Notes: a model not told the origin generated them from the letters alone. A stretch of 64,000 nt of DNA from Dyadobacter sp. 3J3 (GCF_009801115.1 NZ_VTOL01000001.1:751048-815047), one strand, 5' to 3'; counted from the first letter of the stretch, positions 1-8,594 are shown. Program-made: numbers and translations.

Positions 1-4
1 TCAG

Positions 5-217
5 ACAAAGAACCCCTGGAAAATATTTTCGAACACAAACTTCGAAACGAGCCATCATTAACAATTAACCCTTAACAATTAACCATTATAATGCGTTTGC
101 TTTGAGTGGACACAAACGTAGACTTATGTTTTATCACACAAAGAACCCCTGGAAAATATTTTCGAACACAAACTTCGAATAGGCCATCATTAACAATTAA
201 CCCTTAACAATTAATCA
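5..217. repeat. Direct duplication of a ~132-bp unit ending in TTAACAATTAA-type repeat
   Basis: A block beginning ACAAAGAACCCCTGG at 5 recurs at 138, and the two copies match nearly perfectly over about 75 bp each (5-82 and 138-214). Each copy ends in a run of CATTAAC / AATTAACCC / TTAACAATTAA words. The same words occur around 14689-14790 and 15141-15541. The second copy runs straight into the stop codon of the reverse-strand gene at 218. No coding potential is evident. The left boundary may lie outside the window. Confidence 0.8.
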
Positions 218-1261
218 TTATAGCCTCACTTGCCGGATTACGTTTTTTACGTTTAATTCGATAATATCTGTCATAGTCAAACAACGATAGTAATCCGGAT
301 TATTATGAAATTGTGCTAATCCGGAACGTAATTCAAGGATTTTTTCAGACGTTGAAATATTATCTTTTTTGGAAACATCCCGTAAAGCAGCCAACCGGTG
401 CCGCTCACTCCGTACCTGATGCACGATTGAAGATTGTTCTTCCTGTTGGTATTGCAGGACGGTTTTATCTGTCAAATGCTCCATTGCCAATTGGACGTAA
501 GACAAGTTTTCCTTAAAATACTGTGGCATGTAAACCTTCATATTTCCTTCATAAAACTGCTGATCAAAATCGATGGCACGTAAACGGAACTGATAATCGT
601 CAAAATCCGGCGTGATCTGCATGACGAAATTATATGCACGCATATCACCTAAAAGCGTAATCATACAGCGTTCATTAAACTTTACAAATTCCTTAGCAAT
701 ACGTTTGGGATTATAATCTGAATGTTCCAAACGCGTTTTCAAAAAAACATCTCCCGGAATTCCGGCAATATGCTCCTCAATCAATGAATTGCCATCAACC
801 AGGTAATTGACTTGGTTAGGAGAAAAAATTTCTTCCAGTTCCAAACCGTAAATTCGGGATGCGTCCGCTTTTTTTACATAAAAATAATCATAAATATCGT
901 TCAACCGGTTGACGATTTTGATACGGAAAGGATTAGAATTCCCAAAAGTGCAATACTCAATTTTATCAATATACTTATGTTCAACAATGCGGAGATTTCC
1001 CGATGCTTTTAACATAGCATAGGCTTTTTTCAAACCATTATGCAGTCGTTCAATATCGTATGGCGGATAAAGCGGACTTTGCCAAAGCGTATCTTTTCCG
1101 TTTTTGTCAATTACCGGAAACGATTCATAAAAGTTAAGTAAATCATTATAACCAACCGGAAGCCGGGCTTCACGCTGATAGGAACGAAGGTATTTTCTTA
1201 ACTCGGCACTTACCGGATAAATTGGCTTCTTTTTGGAAATTTTAACATCACTATTCTCCAT
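218..1261 (-). CDS. Conserved hypothetical protein with kinase-like motifs
   Basis: 347-residue soluble protein without signal peptide or membrane segment. I do not recognise a named family with certainty. Residues 161-170 (IEEHIAGIPG) resemble a kinase hinge. LGDMRAYNF (about 204-212) resembles the catalytic loop D-x4-N of aminoglycoside phosphotransferase/HipA-type kinases, and RAIDFDQ (228-234) resembles the metal-binding DFG/DFD motif. A lysine-rich stretch at 129-132 could supply the ATP lysine. This suggests a divergent protein-kinase-like fold; that is inference from motif order and spacing. The ATG at 1261 is the only plausible start. The gene stands alone, divergent from mobA, and its stop codon lies inside a repeat. 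Confidence 0.75.
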   Translation of the reverse strand: MENSDVKISKKKPIYPVSAELRKYLRSYQREARLPVGYNDLLNFYESFPVIDKNGKDTLWQSPLYPPYDIERLHNGLKKAYAMLKASGNLRIVEHKYIDKIEYCTFGNSNPFRIKIVNRLNDIYDYFYVKKADASRIYGLELEEIFSPNQVNYLVDGNSLIEEHIAGIPGDVFLKTRLEHSDYNPKRIAKEFVKFNERCMITLLGDMRAYNFVMQITPDFDDYQFRLRAIDFDQQFYEGNMKVYMPQYFKENLSYVQLAMEHLTDKTVLQYQQEEQSSIVHQVRSERHRLAALRDVSKKDNISTSEKILELRSGLAQFHNNPDYYRCLTMTDIIELNVKNVIRQVRL

Positions 1262-1468
1262 AACAATATTTAATAATAATTTAATCCTGCTAAAATCAAT
1301 TAGAAATCAGAATCTTATCGGTATGATTGCCTTTAAAAAGATAAAGTTAAGTTTTAAATTGAAAGATAAGCTTTGAGTCAAATCACAATAATTATTTTGT
1401 AACGTTATATTGACTTAAAAAAAATTTACACGTTTTGGTTTCACTCCTATTTTAATTCGGGATATTAG

Positions 1469-2071
1469 ATGAGAAAGGAATTGTATGGACTTGTCATTTG
1501 CGGCGGACAGAGCACGCGCATGGGCACAGACAAAAGTTTGATCGATTACCATGGAAAACCGCAGCGTTATTATGTATACGAAATGCTGGAATGGGTCTGT
1601 GACAAGGTTTTTATTTGTTGCAACAGCGTTCAAAAGGAAAGTATCACGGAACCGTATAAAATGCTTCCTGACCTGCCTCAATACGAAAATATTGGACCGA
1701 TGGCTGGTTTGTTGACGGCCTTTAATTACTATCCTAATCGCGATTTTCTAGTTGTGGGCTGCGATTATCCATATATTACCACGAAAGATTTAAAAGAATT
1801 TGCGAAATCAGTAAACGAGGAAAAAATCGCCTCCGCATTCTATAACCAGGAGCATGATTTGTACGAACCGCTGCTTGCATGGTATTCACAAAAATCCAAA
1901 AACGAAATTCTGCGTATGTATGACAAAAGTGAATTTTCAATACAACATTTTTTGAATGAAAATGAAGCTGGAAAATATCATCCGGCACGTTCAAAAAATC
2001 TCGTAAGCGTCGATACCCCTGAGGATTGCCAGCTTGCAAAGGAAAATATTATCCGTAAAATTCAATTTTGA
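1469..2071 (+). CDS. mobA: Molybdenum cofactor guanylyltransferase (MobA-like NTP transferase)
   Basis: 200 residues with the GT-A nucleotidyltransferase signature near the N-terminus: GLVICGGQSTRMGTDKSL (residues 7-24) binds the nucleotide and VVGCDYPY (about 95-102) supplies the metal-binding Asp. MobA transfers GMP from GTP to molybdopterin to make the bis-MGD cofactor of DMSO-reductase-family enzymes. It is the first gene of a four-gene forward cluster (mobA, fdhD, small protein, molybdo-oxidoreductase), which fits maturation of the enzyme at 3303-5621. Assignment as MobA rather than a MocA-type cytidylyltransferase rests on length and context. Confidence 0.85.
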   Translation: MRKELYGLVICGGQSTRMGTDKSLIDYHGKPQRYYVYEMLEWVCDKVFICCNSVQKESITEPYKMLPDLPQYENIGPMAGLLTAFNYYPNRDFLVVGCDYPYITTKDLKEFAKSVNEEKIASAFYNQEHDLYEPLLAWYSQKSKNEILRMYDKSEFSIQHFLNENEAGKYHPARSKNLVSVDTPEDCQLAKENIIRKIQF

Positions 2072-2082
2072 ATTACATTTTC

Positions 2083-2913
2083 ATGTTAAAAGATTCGGTT
2101 AAACATATCAGTATCAAGAAGGTTTCTACCAACGGAATTATCGAGGCCGATGATCAGCTCGCGGTGGAAGAACCGTTGGAAATTCAGATAAAATATGACC
2201 TGTCCGACAATCAAACGAAGAAAAGCATTTCAGTCACGATGCGGACGCCTGGTAATGACGAAGAATTAGCCATTGGATTTTTATTTACCGAAGGCATTAT
2301 TAGTTACAGAAATCAAATTGAACATGCAAAGTCCGATTTGCTTGATGAAAACAAAGTAACCGTGACATTAGCAGAAAACGTCGTTCCAAAACTTCATACA
2401 TCCGAACGGAATTTTTACACAACATCCAGCTGCGGCGTTTGCGGAAAATCCAGTATTGACGCAATTAAAACGGTTTCTTGTTTCCAACAAGAAAAAGATA
2501 ATATATCAGTACCCGCAGATTTGTTTTACACTTTGCAGACGACGTTAAGAAAAGAGCAGGAAGTATTTCAAAATACAGGTGGCTTACATGCCTCCGCGCT
2601 TTTCGATCTGGCAGGAAATTTTCTTTTGCTTCGGGAAGACGTTGGTCGCCATAATGCGTTAGACAAAGTCATCGGCGCATCCTTTATATCAGAACAGCTG
2701 CCTTTGTCAAATACGATTTTATTGCTAAGCGGAAGAGCAAGTTTTGAATTAATTCAAAAGGCGAGTATGGCTGGAATTAAAATCGTAGCCGCGATCGGTG
2801 CCCCATCCAGTTTGGCATTACAACTAGCAGAAGATTTTGGTATGACACTGATCGGCTTTTTGGGTCAAGAAAGATTTAACATTTATTCAGGAAGTCAGAG
2901 GATAACACTTTGA
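2083..2913 (+). CDS. fdhD: Formate dehydrogenase accessory sulfurtransferase FdhD
   Basis: FdhD delivers sulfur to the molybdenum cofactor to make the essential terminal sulfido ligand of formate dehydrogenase-type enzymes. The conserved sulfur-carrying CGVCG motif is present in SSCGVCGKSS, about 130 residues in. Other family hallmarks are TPGNDEELAIGFLFTEGI in the first third, GGLHASALF and LREDVGRHNALDKVIG. The frame is open up to a TTG at 2068 that overlaps the mobA stop, but the ATG at 2083 leaves a 12-bp gap and gives a normal start (MLKDSVKHIS). It is followed after 18 bp by the small gene at 2932. Confidence 0.93.
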   Translation: MLKDSVKHISIKKVSTNGIIEADDQLAVEEPLEIQIKYDLSDNQTKKSISVTMRTPGNDEELAIGFLFTEGIISYRNQIEHAKSDLLDENKVTVTLAENVVPKLHTSERNFYTTSSCGVCGKSSIDAIKTVSCFQQEKDNISVPADLFYTLQTTLRKEQEVFQNTGGLHASALFDLAGNFLLLREDVGRHNALDKVIGASFISEQLPLSNTILLLSGRASFELIQKASMAGIKIVAAIGAPSSLALQLAEDFGMTLIGFLGQERFNIYSGSQRITL

Positions 2914-2931
2914 CTTAGAGAAATCAACACT

Positions 2932-3300
2932 ATGAAAATAAGAATTCAGGGCAATTCCATCAGGATTCGGCTATCAAAAACTGAGGTAGATACACTGTCG
3001 GCGATTGGCTATATTGAAGAAAAAACCTCTTTTGGAAATAATGCTTTTTATTATTGTTTGCAAAAGAAAAAAGGAATCACAGAACTGACTGCGGCTTATG
3101 CCGATGACAAAATTACAATGTCTGTTCCCCAATCCTTACTGGCAAACTGGGCGGAAAATAATATTATTGGTTTTGACGCTAACATGGAGATAAGTAAAGA
3201 TGAAACTTTGTATCTCCTGCTGGAAAAAGATTTTAAATGTCTGGATAATGTAACCGAAGACCAATCCGACAATTTTGAAAACCCAAATAAAACCTGCTAA
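2932..3300 (+). CDS. Small conserved protein of the molybdoenzyme cluster (DUF7009-like)
   Basis: 122-residue soluble protein, no signal peptide. It starts MKIRIQGNSIRIRLSKTEV, a pattern I associate with a small Bacteroidota family (DUF7009, recalled from memory and not checked). The C-terminus carries a Cys in FKCL and an Asn/Asp-rich end with a second Cys as the last residue. It lies between fdhD and the molybdo-oxidoreductase, only 2 bp before the latter, so it is almost certainly co-transcribed. That position suggests a role in maturation or assembly, but no biochemical function can be read from the sequence. Confidence 0.75.
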   Translation: MKIRIQGNSIRIRLSKTEVDTLSAIGYIEEKTSFGNNAFYYCLQKKKGITELTAAYADDKITMSVPQSLLANWAENNIIGFDANMEISKDETLYLLLEKDFKCLDNVTEDQSDNFENPNKTC

Positions 3301-3302
3301 CC

Positions 3303-5621
3303 ATGGACATGGACAATTCATCAATACCAGACGCTGAAAACCCTGAAAAATTCACAGGATTAAAGCGAGGAAAAATCAAAACCATAGCCGCCGGAATTCC
3401 CGCCGTAGTTTCCAGTATGGAAAAAGTGGTTGGCGAAGCAGGTTTTAGCAGGGGAATGAAAGCGCTTTGGAGTTTGAATAAAAAAGGCGGATTTGATTGT
3501 CCAAGCTGCGCCTGGCCGGATCCCGACGACGAGCGTTCACCTGTCGCGGAATATTGTGAAAACGGAGCGCGAGCGGTTGCAGAAGAAGCAACAGCAAAAA
3601 AACTCACGCCTTCTTTCTTCGCAGAAAATTCAGTTTCAGATCTTGCTAAATTATCAGATTACGAAATTGGCGGTAAAGGACGAGTTGCCCAGCCAATGTT
3701 TCTACCAAAAGGTGCGACACATTATCAACCGATTTCCTGGGACGATGCGTTTGGTAAAATCGCAGCTTCCTTAAAAAACCTGGCTTCTCCGGATGAAGCG
3801 ATTTTCTATACTTCCGGTCGTACGAGCAATGAAGCGGCCTTTTTATACCAGCTTTTTGTAAGAGAATATGGTACCAATAATCTCCCGGATTGCAGCAATA
3901 TGTGCCATGAAAGTAGTGGCGTAGCGTTAGGAGAATCTCTGGGAATTGGAAAAGGCTCCGTTAAATTATCCGATCTGTACGAAGCGGAAGTGATCATTAT
4001 TTTGGGACAAAATCCAGGCACGAATCATCCAAGAATGCTTTCTGCACTACAAAAAGGAAAGCGAAATGGTGCGAAAATAATTTCTGCGAACCCACTGCCC
4101 GAAACCGGTTTAATGGGTTTTAGTAATCCGCAAACCGTAAAAGGTGTTCTGGATATTGATACTGCATTGACGGATCTTTTTTTACATATCAAGATTAACG
4201 GCGACATGGCTTTATTGAAAGCAATTCAGATGCTGTTGATTGAAGAAGACGAAAAAAATCCAGGCTCAGTTCTGGATCTGGATTTTATTAAGAAAAACAC
4301 GATTGGCGTTGAAGATTTCAAGCAGCATATTAAGGAGCAAAATCTGGATGAGTTAATCAAAACCTGTGGAATTTCGCTCACTCAGATTAAGGAAACAGTT
4401 GAGATTTTAAAACATAAAACAAAAATAATCGTCTGCTGGGCCATGGGTTTGACACAGCATAAAAATGCTGTTGACACGATCAAAGAAGTTGTTAATTTGC
4501 TTTTGCTAAAAGGCAGCATCGGAAAACCTGGTGCAGGAACTTGCCCGGTTCGCGGCCACAGCAACGTGCAGGGCGACCGGACGATGGGAATCTGGGAAAA
4601 GCCAACCGACGATTTATTACAAAAAATCGAAGAGAATTTCGGATTTGTGCCACCAAAAGAGCATGGATTAGATGTAGTCAATAGCATCAAAGCCATGCAC
4701 GCAGGCAAGGCCAAAATCTTTTTCGGCATGGGTGGAAATTTCGTTTCCGCAACGCCAGATACCATATATACCGCCGAAGCTTTAAGAAAATGCAGCCTTA
4801 CGGTTCACGTTTCCACAAAATTGAACCGCAGCCATTTGGTTCACGGTGAGGAAGCGATCATTTTACCATGTCTGGGAAGAAGTGATATTGATTCTGTCAA
4901 CGGTGAAAAACAATTTATTTCCTGTGAGAATTCAATGGGCGTAATTCAATCTTCCAAAGGAATATTAAAGCCAATTTCTGATGATTTGCTGAGTGAGCCG
5001 GTTATTGTCTGTCGATTGGCAAAAGCATTATTTGGCAATTCCAGCACGGTAAATTGGGATGATTACGAAAACAATTACGACAAAATCCGGGATGCAATTG
5101 AAAAAACAATTCCTGGATTTGAGAAATATAATGAGCGTGTGAGAATACCGGGAGGTTTCTATCTTCCAAATTGTAATAGGGAAGGGACGTTTGATACTCC
5201 AACCACAAAAGCCCATTTTAATATTGCCCCGGTAACTACCCTACCGATGGAAAAAGATGATCTGATGATGATGACAATTCGAAGCCACGATCAGTTCAAT
5301 ACTACAATTTATGGATTAAACGACCGCTATCGGGGTATTTATAACGAACGTCGGGTGATTTTGATGAACGAAAACGATATCAGCAGTCGTGGATTGAAAG
5401 ATGGGGATGTCGTTGACCTCGTCAATAACCACGATGGTATTGAACGTGTTGCCAATAAATTCATTATCGTTAAATACCCGATTCCGGAAGGCTGTACAGC
5501 CACTTATTTCCCGGAAACGAATGTACTTGTACCAGTAAGCAGCGTGGCGGACAAAAGTAATACGCCTACTTCCAAACAGGTAATTTTGAAGATTAAGAAG
5601 CATCTGGAAATAATGGCGTGA
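3303..5621 (+). CDS. FdhF/YdeP-family molybdopterin oxidoreductase
   Basis: 772 residues, alpha subunit of the DMSO-reductase superfamily. The N-terminal region has only a CPSC pair (C66, C69) followed by AWPDPDDERS, typical of the YdeP branch, instead of the full four-Cys [4Fe-4S] motif of classical formate dehydrogenases. The Mo ligand is probably Cys201 in NMCHESSG. Cofactor-binding segments include ILGQNPGTNHPRM and CPVRGHSNVQGDRTMG. The C-terminal domain holds RSHDQFNTTIYGLNDRYRG. No twin-arginine signal is visible, so a cytoplasmic enzyme is expected. No iron-sulfur, quinone or NAD subunit genes are adjacent. The physiological substrate is unknown; formate is only one possibility. Confidence 0.9.
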   Translation: MDMDNSSIPDAENPEKFTGLKRGKIKTIAAGIPAVVSSMEKVVGEAGFSRGMKALWSLNKKGGFDCPSCAWPDPDDERSPVAEYCENGARAVAEEATAKKLTPSFFAENSVSDLAKLSDYEIGGKGRVAQPMFLPKGATHYQPISWDDAFGKIAASLKNLASPDEAIFYTSGRTSNEAAFLYQLFVREYGTNNLPDCSNMCHESSGVALGESLGIGKGSVKLSDLYEAEVIIILGQNPGTNHPRMLSALQKGKRNGAKIISANPLPETGLMGFSNPQTVKGVLDIDTALTDLFLHIKINGDMALLKAIQMLLIEEDEKNPGSVLDLDFIKKNTIGVEDFKQHIKEQNLDELIKTCGISLTQIKETVEILKHKTKIIVCWAMGLTQHKNAVDTIKEVVNLLLLKGSIGKPGAGTCPVRGHSNVQGDRTMGIWEKPTDDLLQKIEENFGFVPPKEHGLDVVNSIKAMHAGKAKIFFGMGGNFVSATPDTIYTAEALRKCSLTVHVSTKLNRSHLVHGEEAIILPCLGRSDIDSVNGEKQFISCENSMGVIQSSKGILKPISDDLLSEPVIVCRLAKALFGNSSTVNWDDYENNYDKIRDAIEKTIPGFEKYNERVRIPGGFYLPNCNREGTFDTPTTKAHFNIAPVTTLPMEKDDLMMMTIRSHDQFNTTIYGLNDRYRGIYNERRVILMNENDISSRGLKDGDVVDLVNNHDGIERVANKFIIVKYPIPEGCTATYFPETNVLVPVSSVADKSNTPTSKQVILKIKKHLEIMA

Positions 5622-5637
5622 TCTGGTTGCGGACTAT

Positions 5638-5830
5638 GGCTAAAGCCCTGGGTTAGTATCTTCGCATCAATCCAAAAACCTAAACAGATTTTCAACCCCG
5701 GTACACGAACAAGCTTTGAAAGTTCCCTTGGCTTTGGCCATTACTTTTCAACGCAAAAAAACTAACCCAGGGTTTCAACCTTGGGTGCATGAACAAGCCC
5801 AGAACTCCCCGAGCCTTAGCCATTGCTTTA
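5638..5830. repeat. Decayed dispersed intergenic repeats
   Basis: GGCTAAAGCCCTGGGTTAGT (5638-5657) is nearly the inverse of ACTAACCCAGGGTTTCAACC (5760-5779). Between and after them a segment with GAACAAGC, TTGGCTTTGGCCATT recurs in diverged form (GAACAAGC, GAGCCTTAGCCATTGC). This looks like two degraded copies of a short palindromic intergenic element. No gene is seen between 5622 and 5973. Confidence 0.5.
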
Positions 5831-5892
5831 TTTAGACTTTCGAAAAAGCCATTTCTTAACACACACCTAACATCCCCATTCTTAAAAAACAG

Positions 5893-5900
5893 TACTTTCG
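5893..5900 (+). promoter_or_regulatory. Candidate -7 element of the glycerophosphodiesterase gene
   Basis: TACTTTCG, a one-base variant of the Bacteroidota -7 consensus TAnnTTTG, lies 73 bp upstream of the ATG at 5974. It is the only such element in the upstream gap, so assignment is tentative. Confidence 0.4.
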
Positions 5901-5973
5901 CGGCTACTTACCAGACTTTGGACTGGTAGAAAACACGGTATTGAGTCTTGTATTAAAAGTTAAATCTATTAAA

Positions 5974-6744
5974 ATGAAAAAAAATATTCTGGCATTTGCC
6001 GTTTCGCTATTTTGCCTGATTTCGATTGATGGTATGTCACAAAATAAAACAAGAGTAATCGCGCATCGTGGTGCCTGGAAAAATACTGGTGCGACCGAAA
6101 ATTCCATTGCAGCACTGGAACATGCTATCAAGTTGGGTTGTTACGGCAGCGAATTTGACGTACATATGTCAACTGACTCAGTTCTTTTTGTTAATCATGA
6201 TCATATCATTCAGGGAACGGACATTGAAAAGGCAACTTCTCAGGAATTATCTCAAATAAAATTAGCCAACGGAGAAACACTTCCAACGCTTGAAGCTTAC
6301 CTAAAAACTGGTGGAAAACAGAAAAACACACGTTTGATATTGGAGATCAAAACGTCGTCTATCAACAAAGAACGCTCATTGGCTTTGACTACCAAATGTG
6401 TTGAAATGGTAAAAAAATTAAAAGTTGAAAAAATCACGGACTACATCGCCTTCGATTTTGATGTTTGTTTGAAAGTGAAACAACTGGCTCCAAAAGCACA
6501 TGTTGAATATTTAAACGGAGATAAAACGCCGGCTGAAATTCTTGCAGCGGGGTTATCAGGAATTGATTACCACTATTCTGTTTACAAAAAGAACGAGAAC
6601 TATATTGAAGAAATGCATAAAAAAAAGCTGACAACCAATGCCTGGACAGTCAACGATAAATCAACCATGCAGTGGTTTATTGACAAGAAGGTAGATTTCA
6701 TTACCACCAACGAGCCGGAGCAATTGTTTGAGTTATTGAAATAA
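5974..6744 (+). CDS. Glycerophosphodiester phosphodiesterase, secreted
   Basis: 256 residues from the ATG at 5974 (an upstream in-frame TTG at 5941 would put extra residues before the signal peptide). Residues 1-22 form a signal peptide ending in GMSQ. The GDPD TIM-barrel motifs are clear: AHRG with catalytic His31, TENS, GSEFDVHMS with metal-binding Glu60/Asp62, and FVNHD with the second catalytic His75. LILEIKT and TTNEPE near the end complete the family pattern. It hydrolyses glycerophosphodiesters to glycerol-3-phosphate and an alcohol in the periplasm. Single-gene unit ending in a strong terminator shared with the convergent SDR gene. Confidence 0.9.
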   Translation: MKKNILAFAVSLFCLISIDGMSQNKTRVIAHRGAWKNTGATENSIAALEHAIKLGCYGSEFDVHMSTDSVLFVNHDHIIQGTDIEKATSQELSQIKLANGETLPTLEAYLKTGGKQKNTRLILEIKTSSINKERSLALTTKCVEMVKKLKVEKITDYIAFDFDVCLKVKQLAPKAHVEYLNGDKTPAEILAAGLSGIDYHYSVYKKNENYIEEMHKKKLTTNAWTVNDKSTMQWFIDKKVDFITTNEPEQLFELLK

Positions 6745-6754
6745 GATTCTAACA

Positions 6755-6808
6755 ATAAAAAATGAGCAGCAATATCGGAGATTGATACTGCTGCTCATTT
6801 TTTATTAC
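6755..6808. terminator. Bidirectional terminator
   Basis: AAAAAATGAGCAGCA and TGCTGCTCATTTTTTA flank a short loop, giving a stem of about 14 bp with A/T runs on both sides. It lies between the convergent genes ending at 6744 and 6821. Confidence 0.85.
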
Positions 6809-6820
6809 TTAAAACGGTAA

Positions 6821-7585
6821 TTACAAATTCATTCCGCCCGATGCTTCAATACGCTGAGCATTAATCCAGCCAGCTTCTTTTGAACACAGGAATGCCACAA
6901 TTCCACCGATATCTTCAGGCAGACCGACTCTTCCAAGTGCTGTAATAGAATTCATATGGGCTTCCATTCCTTCATGCGAAGCAAAAGCACGTTTTGTAAA
7001 ATCGGTGTGGATAATACCGGGTGCAACAACGTTGGCTGTGATTCCACGATGGCCCAATTCCTTAGCCAAGTAACGCGTAAACACTTCAATGGCCCCTTTA
7101 ATTGATCCATAGGCTGCATAACCAGGAGTTGCAAATCTTGCCAGTCCGCTTGATAAATTTACTATTCTTCCGCCATCCGCCAATAGGGGCAATGCTTTTT
7201 GAGTAAGGAAATAAACACCTTTGAAATGAACATTGATTAACTCATCAAAATCTTCTTCGGTTGTATCTGCAAAGGCAGACGAACGATCAATTCCTGCATT
7301 ATTGATAAGAAAATCAAAAGTTTCACGTCCCCATTTTTCTTTCAATAAAGTTGAAATAGCTTCAAAAAATCCTTTAAATGCTTTGGTACTTGCCACATCC
7401 AGTTGAACCGCTGCCGCAGCTCTTCCTAATTTCTCAATTTCAGCAACTACTTCATTCGCTTCATTTTCATTCGTACGGTAAACGATAATAACGTCATTCC
7501 CTTTTTGCGCCAGTGTTAGCGCCATATTTTTCCCTAATCCACGGCTTCCGCCTGTTACAAGAGCAATTTTATTTGTCGATTCCAT
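6821..7585 (-). CDS. SDR-family NAD(P)-dependent oxidoreductase
   Basis: 254 residues from ATG 7585. Classical short-chain dehydrogenase: TGGSRGLG cofactor motif (11-18), NNAGID, catalytic Ser in VNLSSGLA, and Y-x3-K in AAYGSIKG. The closest familiar relatives are 3-oxoacyl-ACP reductase (FabG)-like enzymes, but the substrate cannot be inferred. The frame is open to a GTG at 7627 and an ATG at 7603; the -7 element at 7614-7621 excludes the GTG and makes 7603 nearly leaderless, so 7585 is preferred. It follows the AraC-type regulator gene in the same orientation with its own promoter. Confidence 0.88.
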   Translation of the reverse strand: MESTNKIALVTGGSRGLGKNMALTLAQKGNDVIIVYRTNENEANEVVAEIEKLGRAAAAVQLDVASTKAFKGFFEAISTLLKEKWGRETFDFLINNAGIDRSSAFADTTEEDFDELINVHFKGVYFLTQKALPLLADGGRIVNLSSGLARFATPGYAAYGSIKGAIEVFTRYLAKELGHRGITANVVAPGIIHTDFTKRAFASHEGMEAHMNSITALGRVGLPEDIGGIVAFLCSKEAGWINAQRIEASGGMNL

Positions 7586-7613
7586 CTTTTTTTGTTTTTT
7601 CATTTTGATAGAA

Positions 7614-7621
7614 CAAAGGTA
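7614..7621 (-). promoter_or_regulatory. -7 promoter element of the SDR gene
   Basis: TACCTTTG on the reverse strand matches the TAnnTTTG Bacteroidota -7 consensus exactly. It places transcription start near 7610, which rules out the GTG at 7627 as the translation start of the SDR gene. Confidence 0.65.
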
Positions 7622-7673
7622 CAGCACCTTAGCGCAAGCTATCTTGCAGATTTCAAATCAGGAATTACAAAAA

Positions 7674-8582
7674 TCAAATCCAGGACCTAAATGACTTCGG
7701 TGTAAGACTGGTATGTTTCTTAAACAGATTATTAAAATGCGCAGGTTCTTCAAAGCCCAGACTATACGCAATCTCGGAAATATTCCAGTCAGTATGTTTG
7801 AGCAAGATTTTGGCTTCCTGCACAATTCTTTCCAAAATAAGTCCGGTAGTGGTTTTACCAGTCATTTCCTTCAAAACTTTATTCAGATAGTTGACGTGGA
7901 TCGAAAGCTGATCGGCATAATCTTTAGCCGATCTTAGTTTTAATTTTTGATGCGGGGGTTCAACCGGAAACTGTCTTTCAAGCAACTCCATAAATAATGA
8001 AGATATCCGGCGAAATGCGTTGGTCTCCGTATTCAGAGCAGAAACGGGTTGTAATTTTTGTCCGGTATGGATCAATTCTATGACATAATTGCGGATAAGA
8101 TCGTATTTATAAGCATAATCAGATTCCAACTCCCGAAGCATTTTACTGAAAATCAGCTTTACTTCATCCATTTGTTCATCTGTAAGAAAAAAGATCGGAT
8201 TACCACCTGGCTGAAAAACCGGCATATCCGGAATTACAACTCCAGTATTGCTCTGGACAAAAAAATCTTCTGAAAAAATGCAAAAAATCCCTGTCTGATT
8301 ATCGTCAAGCGAATGATAGTTGTAGGGAATTTGTGGTGTAGCAAATAGCAGCGCATTCTTTTCAATCTCTATAACCTTATCAGCATATTCAGCCCGGTTT
8401 CGCCCGATAATCAAACTTATCTTGTAATAAGCTCTTCTATTATAAGGCATTTTGGTTTGCTTGGCACTAAAAACTTCTTCGGTTTTAAAAACGTTAAAGT
8501 GCCCGATTTCCTTCTGAATCCTTTCCGGGATTAGCAGGGAAGCCTCTTTATAAAAATCCTGCACTGTGAGTATTTTCGCCAT
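7674..8582 (-). CDS. AraC-family transcriptional regulator
   Basis: 302 residues. The C-terminal ~100 residues form the double helix-turn-helix: SAKDYADQLSIHVNYLNKVL (first HTH) and ISEIAYSLGFEEPAHFNNLF (second HTH, canonical). The N-terminal ~170 residues are an effector/dimerisation domain of cupin type as judged by position only. It lies immediately upstream of the SDR gene in the same direction and may control it. A TAATTTTG -7 element sits 5 bp before its ATG, so the message may be leaderless. Confidence 0.9.
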   Translation of the reverse strand: MAKILTVQDFYKEASLLIPERIQKEIGHFNVFKTEEVFSAKQTKMPYNRRAYYKISLIIGRNRAEYADKVIEIEKNALLFATPQIPYNYHSLDDNQTGIFCIFSEDFFVQSNTGVVIPDMPVFQPGGNPIFFLTDEQMDEVKLIFSKMLRELESDYAYKYDLIRNYVIELIHTGQKLQPVSALNTETNAFRRISSLFMELLERQFPVEPPHQKLKLRSAKDYADQLSIHVNYLNKVLKEMTGKTTTGLILERIVQEAKILLKHTDWNISEIAYSLGFEEPAHFNNLFKKHTSLTPKSFRSWI

Positions 8583-8586
8583 AGTC

Positions 8587-8594
8587 CAAAATTA
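8587..8594 (-). promoter_or_regulatory. Candidate -7 element abutting the AraC gene start
   Basis: TAATTTTG on the reverse strand fits TAnnTTTG. Its distance of 5 bp to the ATG at 8582 predicts a transcript starting at or next to the start codon. Confidence 0.45.

Noticed and set aside
2068..2082. TTG at 2068 as the fdhD start
   Set aside because: It overlaps the mobA stop and adds five residues without family similarity; ATG 2083 gives a normal start.
3303..5621. Selenocysteine formate dehydrogenase
   Set aside because: The Mo-ligand position is an ordinary Cys codon (TGC in NMCHESSG) and no in-frame TGA occurs.
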